A stretch of 64,000 nt of DNA from JBFGCT01 sp963825565 (lineage in GTDB: Bacteria; Actinomycetota; Acidimicrobiia; Acidimicrobiales; Ilumatobacteraceae), in contig CAWGTW010000013.1 of assembly GCA_963825565.1 (NCBI GenBank), forward strand, positions 62,001 through 126,000. Direction: 5' to 3'. The notes beneath the pieces are model-generated. The model had not been told where the DNA came from. It saw nothing but the letters and a program-made list of their open reading frames with translations, and searched no databases. Positions within the stretch are counted from its first letter, which is position 1; every line of letters begins with the position of its first letter. Positions 34,413 to 43,174 of the stretch are shown in pieces. The position numbers and the translations under genes are program-made.

Positions 34413-36350
34413 ATGTCCGCCGCAGCTCCGCCCCCTGCTTCGACGCCCTCGGCCTCGACGGTGATCGCCGGACGCTACGAGCTGCAGCGCCGGCTCGCGC
34501 AGGGCGGGATGGCCGAGGTGTGGTTGGCCGTCGACATGACCCTCGACCGCCGGGTCGCGGTGAAGTGGCTCAAACCGATGCTCGCATCCGACGAGGTCGT
34601 CGCCGAGCGGTTCCGCCGCGAGGCGATCGCCGCGGCGAGCCTGAGCCACCCGAACATCGTCGCGGTGCACGACGTGTTCGAGCAGGAGGGCCGCCAGGCG
34701 GTCGTCATGCAGCTGGTCGACGGCAAGAGCCTGCGCCAACTCCTCGACACCCAGAAGCGGCTCAGCCCCGAACTGACCTGCCACATCGGGTCGTGCGTCG
34801 CCGACGCGCTCGACCACGCCCACCACTCCGGCTTCGTCCACCGCGACGTCAAGCCGGGCAACATCATGATCACTCCCGACGGCCGGGTGCTGCTGACCGA
34901 CTTCGGGATCGCCAAGGGGCTGCACGGCGCCGACGACGACCTGACGAGCGACAACATCATGATGGGCACCGCCAAGTACCTGTCGCCCGAGCAGGTCCGC
35001 GGCAAGAAGCTCGACGGTCGTGCCGATCTGTACTCGCTCGGGCTCGTCCTCTACGAGTGCCTGGCCGGTCGGGTGCCGTTCCTCGGCGAGACCGATGCCG
35101 ACACCGCCCTCGCCCGGCTCCAGCGCGATCCGACCGATCTGGCACGGCTGCGGGCCACGCTGCCGACCGGCCTCGTGCTCGTGATCCATCAACTCCTGGC
35201 GCGCAACCCGGCCCACCGCCCGGCGACCGGATCGGAACTGGCCGTCGCCCTGCGCCGTGCGGCGAACGAGGAGCCGCCGCACGTCGACGCCACGCCCTAC
35301 GAACGCTCACCGGTCGCCCCGTTCTCGGCCGGCCGGCTGCGGCGGGCACCGTCGGACTACCGGGGCCGCGCCACCGACCGTCACCGCGCGACCCGGCCGG
35401 CGACCGACCCCGAGCGGACGGCGGTCGAGGCATTGCACCCGTCGAGCTCGCCACCGCGGGGGATCCCGGGCGAACCGCCGATCACCGGTCCGACCACGAC
35501 CGTTCCCGGCGCCACGTCGACGGCCGGGCCGGAGACGACCGTTCCAGGCGAGTCGACCCTCCGCAGCCCCGATGCCGACCGCCCGACCGCACCGCCACGG
35601 GATCCGACGCCGAACGGGCTCGTCGTCAGGGGTGCACCGGCCCGGGGACTGGACCAGAACGTCCGCGCCTCGGCGATCGTGATCGGGTTGCTGCTGGTCG
35701 TCGGGCTGGCGGTGGCCGCGATCCTCTGGCTGACGATCGAGTTCGGCGGCGGCGACGCGACGACGACGGTCACCGTGCTGCCCGGCGCGCCCGCCGGCGA
35801 CGGTGCGGTCCCGGCCCCCGCCGAACAGAGCGCCACCCCAGCGCCCGCGCCCGGGGCCGAACCGCAGGCGCCCGCCGCCGCGCCCGCCGGGGGGTCGTCG
35901 ATCGTGTCGATCGTCGCGTACGATCCCGATGGCGACTCGATCGAGAACGACGAGCTGGCGAGCCTCGCTCTCGCCGACGGCGACGAGACGACCAACTGGC
36001 GAACCCTCTGCTACTCCTCGCAGTACATGGGCGCGAAGCGCGGGGTCGGGCTGGTCGTCACCCTCGACACGCCGGCGCTCACGCAGCTGTCCGTCGACGT
36101 CGCCCACGCGCCGTACCAGGTGCAGTTCTTCGCCAGCGCCGACGACGCCGCGCCGGCGACGATCGAAGGATGGGGCGCACCGCTGGGCGACACCGCCTAC
36201 GCCGACCGGCCGGGGACCGTCCTGTCCGGGACCCCACCGGCCGCCGCCCGCCACTTCCTCGTCCTCATCGCCGAGCTCGGCCCCGACGGCGCCTGCACCG
36301 AGGCCAACCCGTTCCGCGGGACGATCGGCGAGATCCGTCTCGCCGGGTGA
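34413..36350 (+). CDS. Ser/Thr protein kinase with an MviN-like extracellular domain
   Basis: A 645-residue membrane kinase. The kinase domain (residues about 27-285) is complete: glycine loop LAQGGMAEVW (first Gly replaced by Ala), VAVK lysine, HRDVKPGN, DFG and the APE-like SPEQ. A Pro/Thr-rich juxtamembrane linker leads to one membrane helix (about 418-440), a Pro/Ala-rich spacer and a beta-type domain (about 495-645) beginning VSIVAYDPDGDSIEND with DGDETTNWRT and GVGLVVTLD. That tail resembles the extracellular domain at the end of mycobacterial MviN (Rv3910). No PASTA repeats are present. The substrate is unknown; an envelope role is inferred. Confidence 0.9.
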   Translation: MSAAAPPPASTPSASTVIAGRYELQRRLAQGGMAEVWLAVDMTLDRRVAVKWLKPMLASDEVVAERFRREAIAAASLSHPNIVAVHDVFEQEGRQAVVMQLVDGKSLRQLLDTQKRLSPELTCHIGSCVADALDHAHHSGFVHRDVKPGNIMITPDGRVLLTDFGIAKGLHGADDDLTSDNIMMGTAKYLSPEQVRGKKLDGRADLYSLGLVLYECLAGRVPFLGETDADTALARLQRDPTDLARLRATLPTGLVLVIHQLLARNPAHRPATGSELAVALRRAANEEPPHVDATPYERSPVAPFSAGRLRRAPSDYRGRATDRHRATRPATDPERTAVEALHPSSSPPRGIPGEPPITGPTTTVPGATSTAGPETTVPGESTLRSPDADRPTAPPRDPTPNGLVVRGAPARGLDQNVRASAIVIGLLLVVGLAVAAILWLTIEFGGGDATTTVTVLPGAPAGDGAVPAPAEQSATPAPAPGAEPQAPAAAPAGGSSIVSIVAYDPDGDSIENDELASLALADGDETTNWRTLCYSSQYMGAKRGVGLVVTLDTPALTQLSVDVAHAPYQVQFFASADDAAPATIEGWGAPLGDTAYADRPGTVLSGTPPAAARHFLVLIAELGPDGACTEANPFRGTIGEIRLAG

Positions 36351-36427
36351 CGACCGCCCGCATCACGCCGGCCGCGGTCCCACCGACCGCCCCCGGGATC
36401 ATCCGTATCCGCCGATCGGTGAATCGT

Positions 36428-36433
36428 TACGCT
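36428..36433 (+). promoter_or_regulatory. Putative -10 element (TACGCT) of the sigma-factor gene
   Basis: TACGCT lies seven bases before ATC 36441. The spacing equals that of the window's leaderless genes, so the transcript would begin at this ATC. Confidence 0.55.
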
Positions 36434-36440
36434 CGCGGGC

Positions 36441-37070
36441 ATCGCCACACGACTCGATGACGCTGACCTGGTCGCGGCCGCCCAGGGCGGCGACCGTGCC
36501 GCGCTCGACCAGCTCCTGCGGCGGCACTACGACCGGATCCACGCCGTCTGCCGCCGTATCGCGGGCGGAACGCGCGACGCCGACGACGCCTGCCAGGAGG
36601 CGTTGATCAAGATCGTCCGCAACCTCCCCCGCTTCGACGGGCGGTCGTCGTTCGGGACCTGGGCGTACCGCATCGCGACCAACGCCTCGCTCGACGAGCT
36701 GCGCAAGCGCAACCGCCGGCCGTCGCTCGCCGCCGTCGACGAGGACGGTGCACGGGTCGAGCCGGTCGACCCGCTCGCCGAGCGGAAGATCGCGTCGCTC
36801 GACGATCGCCTGGCGATCGACGAGGCGCTCGCCGAGCTGCCGGACGACTTCCGGGCGGCGGTCGTGCTTCGCGACGTGATCGACCTCGACTACGCAGAGA
36901 TCGCCGAGGTCCTGGAGGTCCCGGTCGGGACGGTCAAGTCGCGCATCGCGCGCGGGCGGGCGATGCTGGCCAAGCGACTCCGGCTCGACGAGCTGCCCGA
37001 ACTCCCCGACAATCCCGACGACTTCGGGAACCGCGGGCCCGGCCCCGAACGTCCAAACGAACTGACATGA
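36441..37070 (+). CDS. ECF-type RNA polymerase sigma factor, apparently with an ATC start
   Basis: A sigma-70 family protein. Region 2 runs from DLVAAAQGGDRAALDQLLRR through DADDACQEALIKIV and GTWAYRIATNASLDELRKR. Region 4 is ALAELPDDFRAAVVLRDVIDLDYAEIAEVLEVPVGTVKSRIARGRAML. The frame is open from 36423, but no ATG or GTG exists before region 2, and the first TTG (36603) lies inside it. ATC 36441 is the likely initiator because TACGCT (36428-36433) is seven bases upstream, as in leaderless genes here; a miscalled ATG would also explain it. A CTG at 36468 is a further option. The stop overlaps the anti-sigma gene (ATGA). Confidence 0.88.
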   Translation: MATRLDDADLVAAAQGGDRAALDQLLRRHYDRIHAVCRRIAGGTRDADDACQEALIKIVRNLPRFDGRSSFGTWAYRIATNASLDELRKRNRRPSLAAVDEDGARVEPVDPLAERKIASLDDRLAIDEALAELPDDFRAAVVLRDVIDLDYAEIAEVLEVPVGTVKSRIARGRAMLAKRLRLDELPELPDNPDDFGNRGPGPERPNELT

Positions 37071-37976
37071 ACGATGACGACATCCTCCTGGCGAGCGCGT
37101 ACCTCGACGGCGACGTGACGCCCGTCGAGCGCGCCCGCGTGGAGGCGGACGGCGAACTGCTCGCCGTGGTCGAGCGTCTACGGATGGCCCGCGCGCTGCT
37201 CCGCGACGCCGAACCGGCACCGATCTCGATGCGCGAGCGCCACCTCGCAGGTGCGCTCGACGTCTGGGATCGCCTGCCCGATGTCGAGCGCGTCGCTGCC
37301 ATCCGCGACCAGACACCGGCCGGCGTGAGCGCCGCCGCCGCCGCCGGGGCATCGAGCGTCTCGGTGTCGCGGCCCTCCTCGCTCGCAGCTCGGCGGGCGT
37401 CGCGCAACCGGGGCTGGATGCTGGCGGCTGCAGCGGGACTGGTCGTCGTCCTCGGAGCAGGGGTCGTCCTCAACGCGCTCGACCGGGGCGGCAGCGGTGG
37501 CGGGGACAGCAACGCCAGCAGCGCTCCGGTCGAAGCGCCGGCTGCCACCGACAGACGCGGCGGTCGAGGAGCTCGCCCCTGCCGCTGACGACTTCGCGCT
37601 CGAGCTCGCGGAGGAAGCCCGCGCCGGCGAGGTCCTCGCGAGCGAGGCCGACGCCCCCGACTCGCCCGGCGGAGCAGAGGCACCGCCGCCCGAGGAGGAA
37701 GTCGTCGAGCTGACGTCGCCGGCGCAGCTCGCCGACTACGCGAGCACCGCACTCGAGGCGACCACCTCACCGACGCCGATCGGCGAGCAGTCCGCCGACA
37801 CCGAGGCCGACGGCATCGGGTTCGACGTGCGTCAGTGCCCCGGCATCGAGATCGTCGTCGGGCCGGCGAGCTACAACGGCGTGCGCGTCGTGGTCGGCAT
37901 CGACCTCGACCGCGGCGAGGCGGTCGCCAACCGGTTCGACGACTGTGTCGAGATCGCCCGCGGTCGTCTGCCCTGA
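37067..37976 (+). pseudogene. Membrane anti-sigma factor, broken by a frameshift
   Basis: The ATG overlaps the sigma-factor stop. The N-terminal part (MNDDDILLASAYLDGDVTPVERARVEAD) is typical of membrane anti-sigma factors but lacks the HxxxCxxC zinc motif. It is followed by a membrane helix (GWMLAAAAGLVVVLGAGVVL, about residues 116-136). Around 37548-37556 the sensible reading moves to another frame, giving an acidic extracellular part (VEELAPAADDFALELAEE) and a C-terminal domain (IEIVVGPASYNGVRVVVGIDL) ending at 37976. The total of 910 nt is one more than a multiple of three, consistent with one extra base. Confidence 0.78.
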
Positions 37977-38034
37977 CAGCGCGATTCGCTCACCGCGTCC
38001 GGCGACCGGTCCCGACCGGTCGCCGGCGGGCGCC

Positions 38035-38447
38035 TCATCGACGTTCGCGCCGCCAGACCACCCGCAGCCCGCTCCATGTCTCGTCGATCGCGCACACCTT
38101 GTTGTCGACCAGCCCGAGCGGCAGCGCGACGGCCCGCACGACGTCCTCGGTCATGTCGGTCGGCACGCCCGACGACCGTTTGGGCCATGCGATCCACAGC
38201 CCTCCGGCGGGATGGATCGCGCGCGTCCCGCCGAGGCGATCCTGCGCTGTAACGACCGGCGCGACCCGGCGAACAACACGACGACGTCGGCGGTCCCCCG
38301 CAGCGTCGTACGGAACTCGACCCCGGGAGGAACCGGTGCGAGCAACTCCCGGAACCCGGCGGGCTCGTCGATCACGACGACGCGCGCGCCGGGCCGGATC
38401 CCGAGCTTGCGGGCCAGCGGCGTTCCCGAGTAGCCGGCTGTGGGCAT
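38035..38447 (-). pseudogene. DUF3052-type protein, broken by a frameshift
   Basis: The first frame from 38447 gives AGYSGTPLARKLGIRPGARVVVIDEP and the middle of the domain (FRTTLRGTADVVVLFAGSRR). Near 38225-38245 the reading must shift to give the end of the family pattern (IHPAGGLWIAWPKRSSG, DMTEDVVRAVALPLGLVDNKVCAIDETWSGLRVVW). The length of 413 nt is one short of a multiple of three, so one base is missing. The family's function is unknown. CACGAT at 38454-38459, six bases before ATG 38447, suggests a leaderless promoter, back to back with that of the aminotransferase. Confidence 0.8.
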
Positions 38448-38453
38448 CGCACC

Positions 38454-38481
38454 ATCGTGCACCGCCGAGCACGGCTACGTT
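38454..38481. promoter_or_regulatory. Back-to-back -10 elements between DUF3052 and the aminotransferase
   Basis: CACGAT (38454-38459, minus strand) serves the DUF3052 gene and TACGTT (38476-38481, plus strand) the aminotransferase, each six bases before its start codon. Only 16 bases separate them, so the two divergent promoters overlap and may compete. Confidence 0.5.
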
Positions 38482-38487
38482 GGCATC

Positions 38488-39738
38488 GTGGCCCTCGACC
38501 TCGACTTCGTGCGCTCCCACTTCCCGGCATTCGAGTCGCCGCTCAACGCGGGCCAGTCGTTCTTCGAGAACGCCGGCGGCTCGTTCGCTTGCCGCCAGAC
38601 GATCGACGGCCTGCACGACTTCTACACGAACACCAAGGTCCAGCCCTACGCCGGCTACGAGCCGTCCCGGATCGCCGGGGAGGCGATGGATCGGGCGCGA
38701 CAGCGCTGGGCGGCGGCGCTCGGGGTCGGCGAGCGCGACGTCGTCTTCGGGCCATCGACATCGATGAACACCTACGTGCTGGCGATCGCGTTCGGGCAGC
38801 TGCTCGGGCCGGGCGACGAGGTGGTCGTGACCAACCAGGATCACGAGGCCAACACCGGCGCGGTGCGACGGATGGCCGAGCGGGTCGGCGCGACGTTGGT
38901 CGAATGGCCGATCGACCCCGAGTCGGGGTTGCTCGATGTCGACCAGCTCACGTCGCTGCTCGGTCCGCGCACTCGGCTGGTCACCGTGCCCCACGCGTCG
39001 AACATCGTCGGCCAGGAGAACGACGTCGCGACGATCTGCGCCCGCGCCCACGCGGTCGGCGCCCGGGTCATCGTCGACGCCGTCTCGTATGCCCCCCACT
39101 CGATCGCCGACGTGTCCGCCCTCGACGCGGACGTGTACCTGTTCAGCCTGTACAAGACGTACTCGGTGCACCAGGGGCTGATGGTCGTGCGCGACGGGCT
39201 GCTCGACGAACTGCCCAACCAGAGTCACTTCTTCAACGACGGCGTCGCCGACAAGCGGTTGAACCCGGCCGGACCCGATCACGCCCAGGTCGCGGCGTCG
39301 GGCGCGGTGCTCGACTACGTGACCGCGCTGGACGCCCACCATCACCCCGGTGCAGCGGCGACCGGTCTCCGGCCCGCGGTCGAGCGCGTCGGTGCCCTGT
39401 GGCGCGACCACGAGAACGCGCTGTCGGCACCGCTGCTCGCCGAGCTCGCAGCCCGCGACGACGTCCGCCTGATCGGACCGGTGTCCCCGGCCGCCGGGGC
39501 AGGACACCGATGCCCGACGATCGCCTTCTCCCCGCTGGGAGACGAGCCGGCAGCGGTCGCCCGCAGGCTCGTCGATCGCGGCGTGCAGACCAACGCCGGG
39601 CACTTCTACGCGCCGCGCGTCCTCGCCGCACTCGGCCTCGATCCCGAGCGCGGCGTGGTCCGGCTCTCGGCGGTGCACTACACGTCACCGCACGACGTCG
39701 AGCGGGCGATCGAGGCGTTGAAGGCGGTGCTCGGATGA
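38488..39738 (+). CDS. Class V aminotransferase, cysteine desulfurase-like
   Basis: A 416-residue PLP enzyme of fold type I. Recognisable parts are the N-terminal FENAGGSFACRQTIDGLHDF, the PLP-phosphate loop GPSTSMNTYVLAIAF, DHEANTGAVRRM, PHASNIVGQ, VDAVSYAPHS and the Schiff-base lysine in FSLYKTYSVHQG. It resembles the cysteine-desulfurase-like branch rather than true IscS/SufS, so the substrate is open. GTG 38488 has TACGTT (38476-38481) six bases upstream. It overlaps the phosphotransferase gene by four bases. Confidence 0.9.
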   Translation: MALDLDFVRSHFPAFESPLNAGQSFFENAGGSFACRQTIDGLHDFYTNTKVQPYAGYEPSRIAGEAMDRARQRWAAALGVGERDVVFGPSTSMNTYVLAIAFGQLLGPGDEVVVTNQDHEANTGAVRRMAERVGATLVEWPIDPESGLLDVDQLTSLLGPRTRLVTVPHASNIVGQENDVATICARAHAVGARVIVDAVSYAPHSIADVSALDADVYLFSLYKTYSVHQGLMVVRDGLLDELPNQSHFFNDGVADKRLNPAGPDHAQVAASGAVLDYVTALDAHHHPGAAATGLRPAVERVGALWRDHENALSAPLLAELAARDDVRLIGPVSPAAGAGHRCPTIAFSPLGDEPAAVARRLVDRGVQTNAGHFYAPRVLAALGLDPERGVVRLSAVHYTSPHDVERAIEALKAVLG

Positions 39739-40442
39739 GCGGATCGGACGCGCCCGGCCCACTGCTGGCGTCGGGGCGAGCGACCGATGTCTACGACCTC
39801 GGCGACGGGAGGGTGCTGCGGCGGTACCGCGCCGACCACCCCGACATCGAGGCCGAAGCGCGGGTGATGCGACTGGTCGCGAGCCACGGGTTCCCGGTCC
39901 CCGAGGTCTTCGACGCCGACGGACGTGATCTGGTGCTGTCGCGCGTGGATGGGCCGACGATGCTCGACGATCTGCGCACGCGTCCCACCGCAGTGCTCGG
40001 CCACGCGCGGCGCCTCGCCCGCCTCCAGCAGCGGCTGGCGGAGATCCCGGCACCCGACTGGCTGATGGCGCCCGGCTGGACGCCCGACCCCGCCGGCGAC
40101 CGGGTGCTCCACCTCGACCTGCACCCGATGAACGTGATGCTCGGCCCCGACGGGCCGGTCGTGATCGATTGGACCGACACTGCGGCCGGGCCGCCGGGTT
40201 TCGACGCGGCGATCAGCTACGTCGCGATGGCGGCGTACGAGACCGGCGGCGGCCGCGATCGTCTCGCGCAGCGGGTCGTCGTCGAGGGGTTCCGGCGCTA
40301 CCGGGGGCGAGTACTCGTCGACGCGTTCCTCGCCGCCGCGTGCGATCACCGGCTCGCCGACCCGAACCTCACCCCGGGCGAGCGCGTGGCGGTCGCCGCG
40401 CTCCGCACTCGCACTCGCCGCCGTGGCAGCAGCCGACCGTGA
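39735..40442 (+). CDS. Aminoglycoside-phosphotransferase-like (APH fold) protein
   Basis: A 235-residue protein with the APH/choline-kinase fold. A short N-lobe (TDVYDLGDGRVLRRYR) is followed by a hinge (LVLSRVDGPTMLDDL), the catalytic loop LHLDLHPMNVMLGPDGPVVIDWTD (Brenner-type HxDxxxxN and the DW in place of DFG) and a helical C-lobe. Such proteins phosphorylate small molecules or are resistance-like; the substrate is unknown. ATG overlaps the aminotransferase stop (ATGA), suggesting a joint role. A small hairpin follows directly after the stop. Confidence 0.85.
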   Translation: MSGSDAPGPLLASGRATDVYDLGDGRVLRRYRADHPDIEAEARVMRLVASHGFPVPEVFDADGRDLVLSRVDGPTMLDDLRTRPTAVLGHARRLARLQQRLAEIPAPDWLMAPGWTPDPAGDRVLHLDLHPMNVMLGPDGPVVIDWTDTAAGPPGFDAAISYVAMAAYETGGGRDRLAQRVVVEGFRRYRGRVLVDAFLAAACDHRLADPNLTPGERVAVAALRTRTRRRGSSRP

Positions 40443-40456
40443 GGCGGGACACCGCC
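40443..40456 (+). terminator. Hairpin immediately after the phosphotransferase stop
   Basis: GGCGG-GACA-CCGCC begins directly after the TGA, between convergent genes. Confidence 0.4.
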
Positions 40457-40490
40457 CGGCGCCGCTGATCGCGCCCCGGCCGACGCTCGA

Positions 40491-41261
40491 TCAGCCGCCG
40501 CGGCGGAAGCCACCCTCGGAGTCGATCACCTGCCCGCGGACCCACGCGCCCTCGTCGCTCAGCAGGAACGCGACGAGGTTGCCGACGTCGTCCGGTGTGC
40601 CCCAGCGACCGTCGGGGAACATCGCCCCGATCGCTGTCCGAGCGGCGGGCGACGCCCACCCGGTGTCGATCGGGCCGGGGTTGATGCAGTTCGCGACGAT
40701 CCGCGACCGGGCGAGGGCATGGTCGAGCGAGGCGGTCATCTGGTGCAGGGCGCCCTTGGTGACCGCGTAGGCGATCTCGTCGTCCATCGGCCCGAGATGC
40801 TGGCCGCTGGTGAACCAGATCATCCGGCCGCGGGGCGCGAGATCGGGCGGCGTCGGGACGTGACGCTGGGCGAACCGCTGGGCGAGCAGCACGACGCTGC
40901 GGGTGTTGGCGGCCCAACAGCGATCGAGCTCGGCGGCGGTCACGTCGGCGAACGACTGGTGCGAACTGCGCGCGTGGACGGCGACGACGAGGTCGAGACG
41001 CCCGTGACGATCGATGACCTCATCGACGAGTGCGGCCGGCACCTCCGGGTCCTCCAGATCGTGGGTACCGACCGTGAACGGCAGGTCGGCGAGCGCCACA
41101 GCACCCCACGGCATCTCCACATCGTGGGACGGCCACCCGGTTGCGACCACGGTCGCGCCGAGATCGTGTACCCGCCGCGCCACGGTCACGCCGATGCCGA
41201 GCGGCCGCGAGACACCGGTCACCAACGCAACGCGCCCTGCCAACGCCGACGCTCCCGTCAT
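40491..41261 (-). CDS. Short-chain dehydrogenase/reductase
   Basis: A 256-residue SDR-fold protein. The glycine motif TGVSRPLGIGV is a variant with an insertion, as in enoyl-ACP-reductase-like or atypical SDRs. The active-site region has FTSGQHLGPMDDEIAYAVTKGAL (Y-x-x-x-K intact) and the end VRGQVIDSEGGFRRGG fits the family. The NAG motif is replaced by VHARSS, so catalysis may be altered. GAGGAGGT just upstream of ATG 41261 fixes the start. It is convergent with the phosphotransferase gene. Confidence 0.88.
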   Translation of the reverse strand: MTGASALAGRVALVTGVSRPLGIGVTVARRVHDLGATVVATGWPSHDVEMPWGAVALADLPFTVGTHDLEDPEVPAALVDEVIDRHGRLDLVVAVHARSSHQSFADVTAAELDRCWAANTRSVVLLAQRFAQRHVPTPPDLAPRGRMIWFTSGQHLGPMDDEIAYAVTKGALHQMTASLDHALARSRIVANCINPGPIDTGWASPAARTAIGAMFPDGRWGTPDDVGNLVAFLLSDEGAWVRGQVIDSEGGFRRGG

Positions 41262-41411
41262 CTGCACGACCTCCTCGATCCCACTGCTCGGAGCGGTTGC
41301 CCGAATCGACCACGATGGCAGGATCACACCGTCATCACCAGTCGGGCGCTCGCCGGACCGCCGTCGCACCGCGACCGGCTGACCACGACCGGCTGACCAC
41401 GCGGTCGCGCC

Positions 41412-41417
41412 TACGCT
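41412..41417 (+). promoter_or_regulatory. Putative -10 element (TACGCT) for purE-purK
   Basis: TACGCT lies eight bases before GTG 41426. Confidence 0.55.
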
Positions 41418-41425
41418 GGCGGTTC

Positions 41426-41956
41426 GTGACGAACGACCAGCCCGACGACGCCGACGACCCCGAGCGCGGTCCGGTCGTCGGAGTGGTGATGGGCTCGGCG
41501 AGCGATTGGCCGACCCTGTCCAAGGCGGTGGAGATCCTCCAGCGCTTCGGCGTCGCTCACGAGACCCGCGTCGTGAGCGCCCACCGAATGCCCGACGAGA
41601 TGTTCGCCTACGCCGAGACCGCTGTCGGTCGCGGGCTCCGGGCGATCATCGCCGGCGCCGGCGGCGCCGCCCACCTGCCCGGCATGCTCGCGGCGAAGAC
41701 GACCGTGCCGGTGCTCGGGGTCCCCGTCGCGTCGCGCCACCTCGCCGGCCAGGACTCGCTCTACTCGATCGTGCAGATGCCGGCCGGCATCCCGGTCGCG
41801 ACGTTCGCCATCGGCGAGGCCGGCGCGACCAATGCCGCGCTGTTCGCCGTCGCCCTGCTCGCCGCCGACGATCACCGCCTGGCGGCCGAGCTCGCCGGGT
41901 ACCGCGCCGACCAGCGGGACCGGGCGGCATCCTCGATCGTGCCACCGCGGCAATGA
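41426..41956 (+). CDS. purE: N5-carboxyaminoimidazole ribonucleotide mutase PurE
   Basis: A 176-residue class I PurE in purine synthesis, converting N5-CAIR to CAIR. The active-site motifs are intact: GVVMGSASDWPT, VVSAHRMPDEM (catalytic His), IIAGAGGAAHLPGMLAAKTTVPVLGVP and DSLYSIVQMPAGIPVATFAIGEAGATNAAL. GTG 41426 gives an acidic leader (TNDQPDDADDPE) before the domain and has TACGCT (41412-41417) eight bases upstream. The stop overlaps the purK start (ATGA). Confidence 0.96.
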   Translation: MTNDQPDDADDPERGPVVGVVMGSASDWPTLSKAVEILQRFGVAHETRVVSAHRMPDEMFAYAETAVGRGLRAIIAGAGGAAHLPGMLAAKTTVPVLGVPVASRHLAGQDSLYSIVQMPAGIPVATFAIGEAGATNAALFAVALLAADDHRLAAELAGYRADQRDRAASSIVPPRQ

Positions 41957-43120
41957 GCGTCCGACCGATCACCCCGCCGGCGACGATCGGGATGCTCGGT
42001 GGCGGTCAACTCGGCAAGTACGCGCTGATGGCGGCGACCGCGATGGGATACCGCACGCTCGTGCTCGACCCCGATCCATCCGCACCGGCCGGCGTCGTCG
42101 CCAATGACCACATCGTTGCGGCCTACGACGACCCGACCGCCCTGAACCGGCTCGCGTTCGAGTGCGACGTGGTGACGACCGAATTCGAGAACCCGCCCGC
42201 CGAGGCCCTCGACCGGCTGGCCGGAACCGTCCTGGTCGCCCCGTCACCGGCGAGCGTGCGCATCGCCCAGGACCGCATCGCCGAGAAGCGGTTCCTCACC
42301 GACAACGGGTTCCCGGTCGGCGCGTTCTCGGTCCTGGAGGGTGACCATGCCGACGGTGGTGTCGGCCAGGACGGTGGTGTCGGCCAGGACCTCCACATCG
42401 CCGCCGGTGGCGCGCTGGTCAAGACGGCCCGTCTCGGCTACGACGGCAAGGGTCAACGACGGGTGACCGGCCGCGCCGAGACGTACGCCGCCTGGGCGGA
42501 ACTGGGCGGGGTGCCCTGCGTGGTCGAGACGCTGCTCGATCTGCAGACCGAGGTCAGCGTCCTCATCGCCCGGACCAACGACGGTCGCACCGCCACCTGG
42601 CCCGTTGCGGAGAACCGCCACGTCGACGGCATCCTCGACCTCAGCGTCGTCCCGGCCGACGTCCCGCCGATCGTGGCCGATCGGGCCGAGGGGCTGGCGC
42701 TGGCGATCGCCGACGCGCTCGATTACGTCGGCGTCCTGGCGGTCGAGCTGTTCGTCGTCGACGGCGAGCTTGCTGGTCAACGAGCTCGCTCCCCGGCCCC
42801 ACAACAGCGGGCACTGGACGCTCGATCGGTGCCACACGAGCCAGTTCGCGCAGCAGATCCGGGCGGTGTGCGGGCTCGGGCTCGGCGACACCTCGATGAC
42901 CGTCCCGGCCGCGGCGATGGTCAACCTGCTCGGCGACCTGTGGGCCGCGGGCGAACCCCGCTGGGCCGTCGCCCTGGAGGACCCCGACGTGAACCTCCAC
43001 CTGTACGGCAAGTCCACACCGCGGGCCGGGCGCAAGATGGGCCACCTCACGGTCGGCTCCGAGGTGACGACCGCGGCCGCCGCCCGCGCCCTCGAGCTGC
43101 GACGCGCGCTCGTCGGTTGA
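41953..43120 (+). pseudogene. purK: N5-carboxyaminoimidazole ribonucleotide synthase PurK, one frameshift
   Basis: This ATP-grasp enzyme makes N5-CAIR for PurE. The N-terminal GMLGGGQLGKYALMAATAMG, TTEFENPP, the ATP-grasp KTARLGYDGKGQRRV and WPVAENRHVDGIL are in one frame. At about 42770 the frame must shift by one base (GEL then LVNELAPRPHNSGHWTLD) to give the rest of the domain to 43120. Total length 1168 nt is one more than a multiple of three. An 18-bp tandem duplication at about 42354-42389 adds GGVGQD twice. As purK is normally needed beside class I purE, a sequencing indel (extra T) is the likely cause. Confidence 0.9.
42354..42389 (+). repeat. 18-bp tandem duplication within purK
   Basis: The stretch GACGGTGGTGTCGGCCAG occurs twice in succession, inserting a second GGVGQD into a loop before the ATP-grasp lysine region. 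The reading frame is kept. Confidence 0.8.
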
Positions 43121-43174
43121 CCCTCTGTCGCCGGCCACCCCGGGGCGATCCCGGAGGGCGCGATGCCGGTCGGG

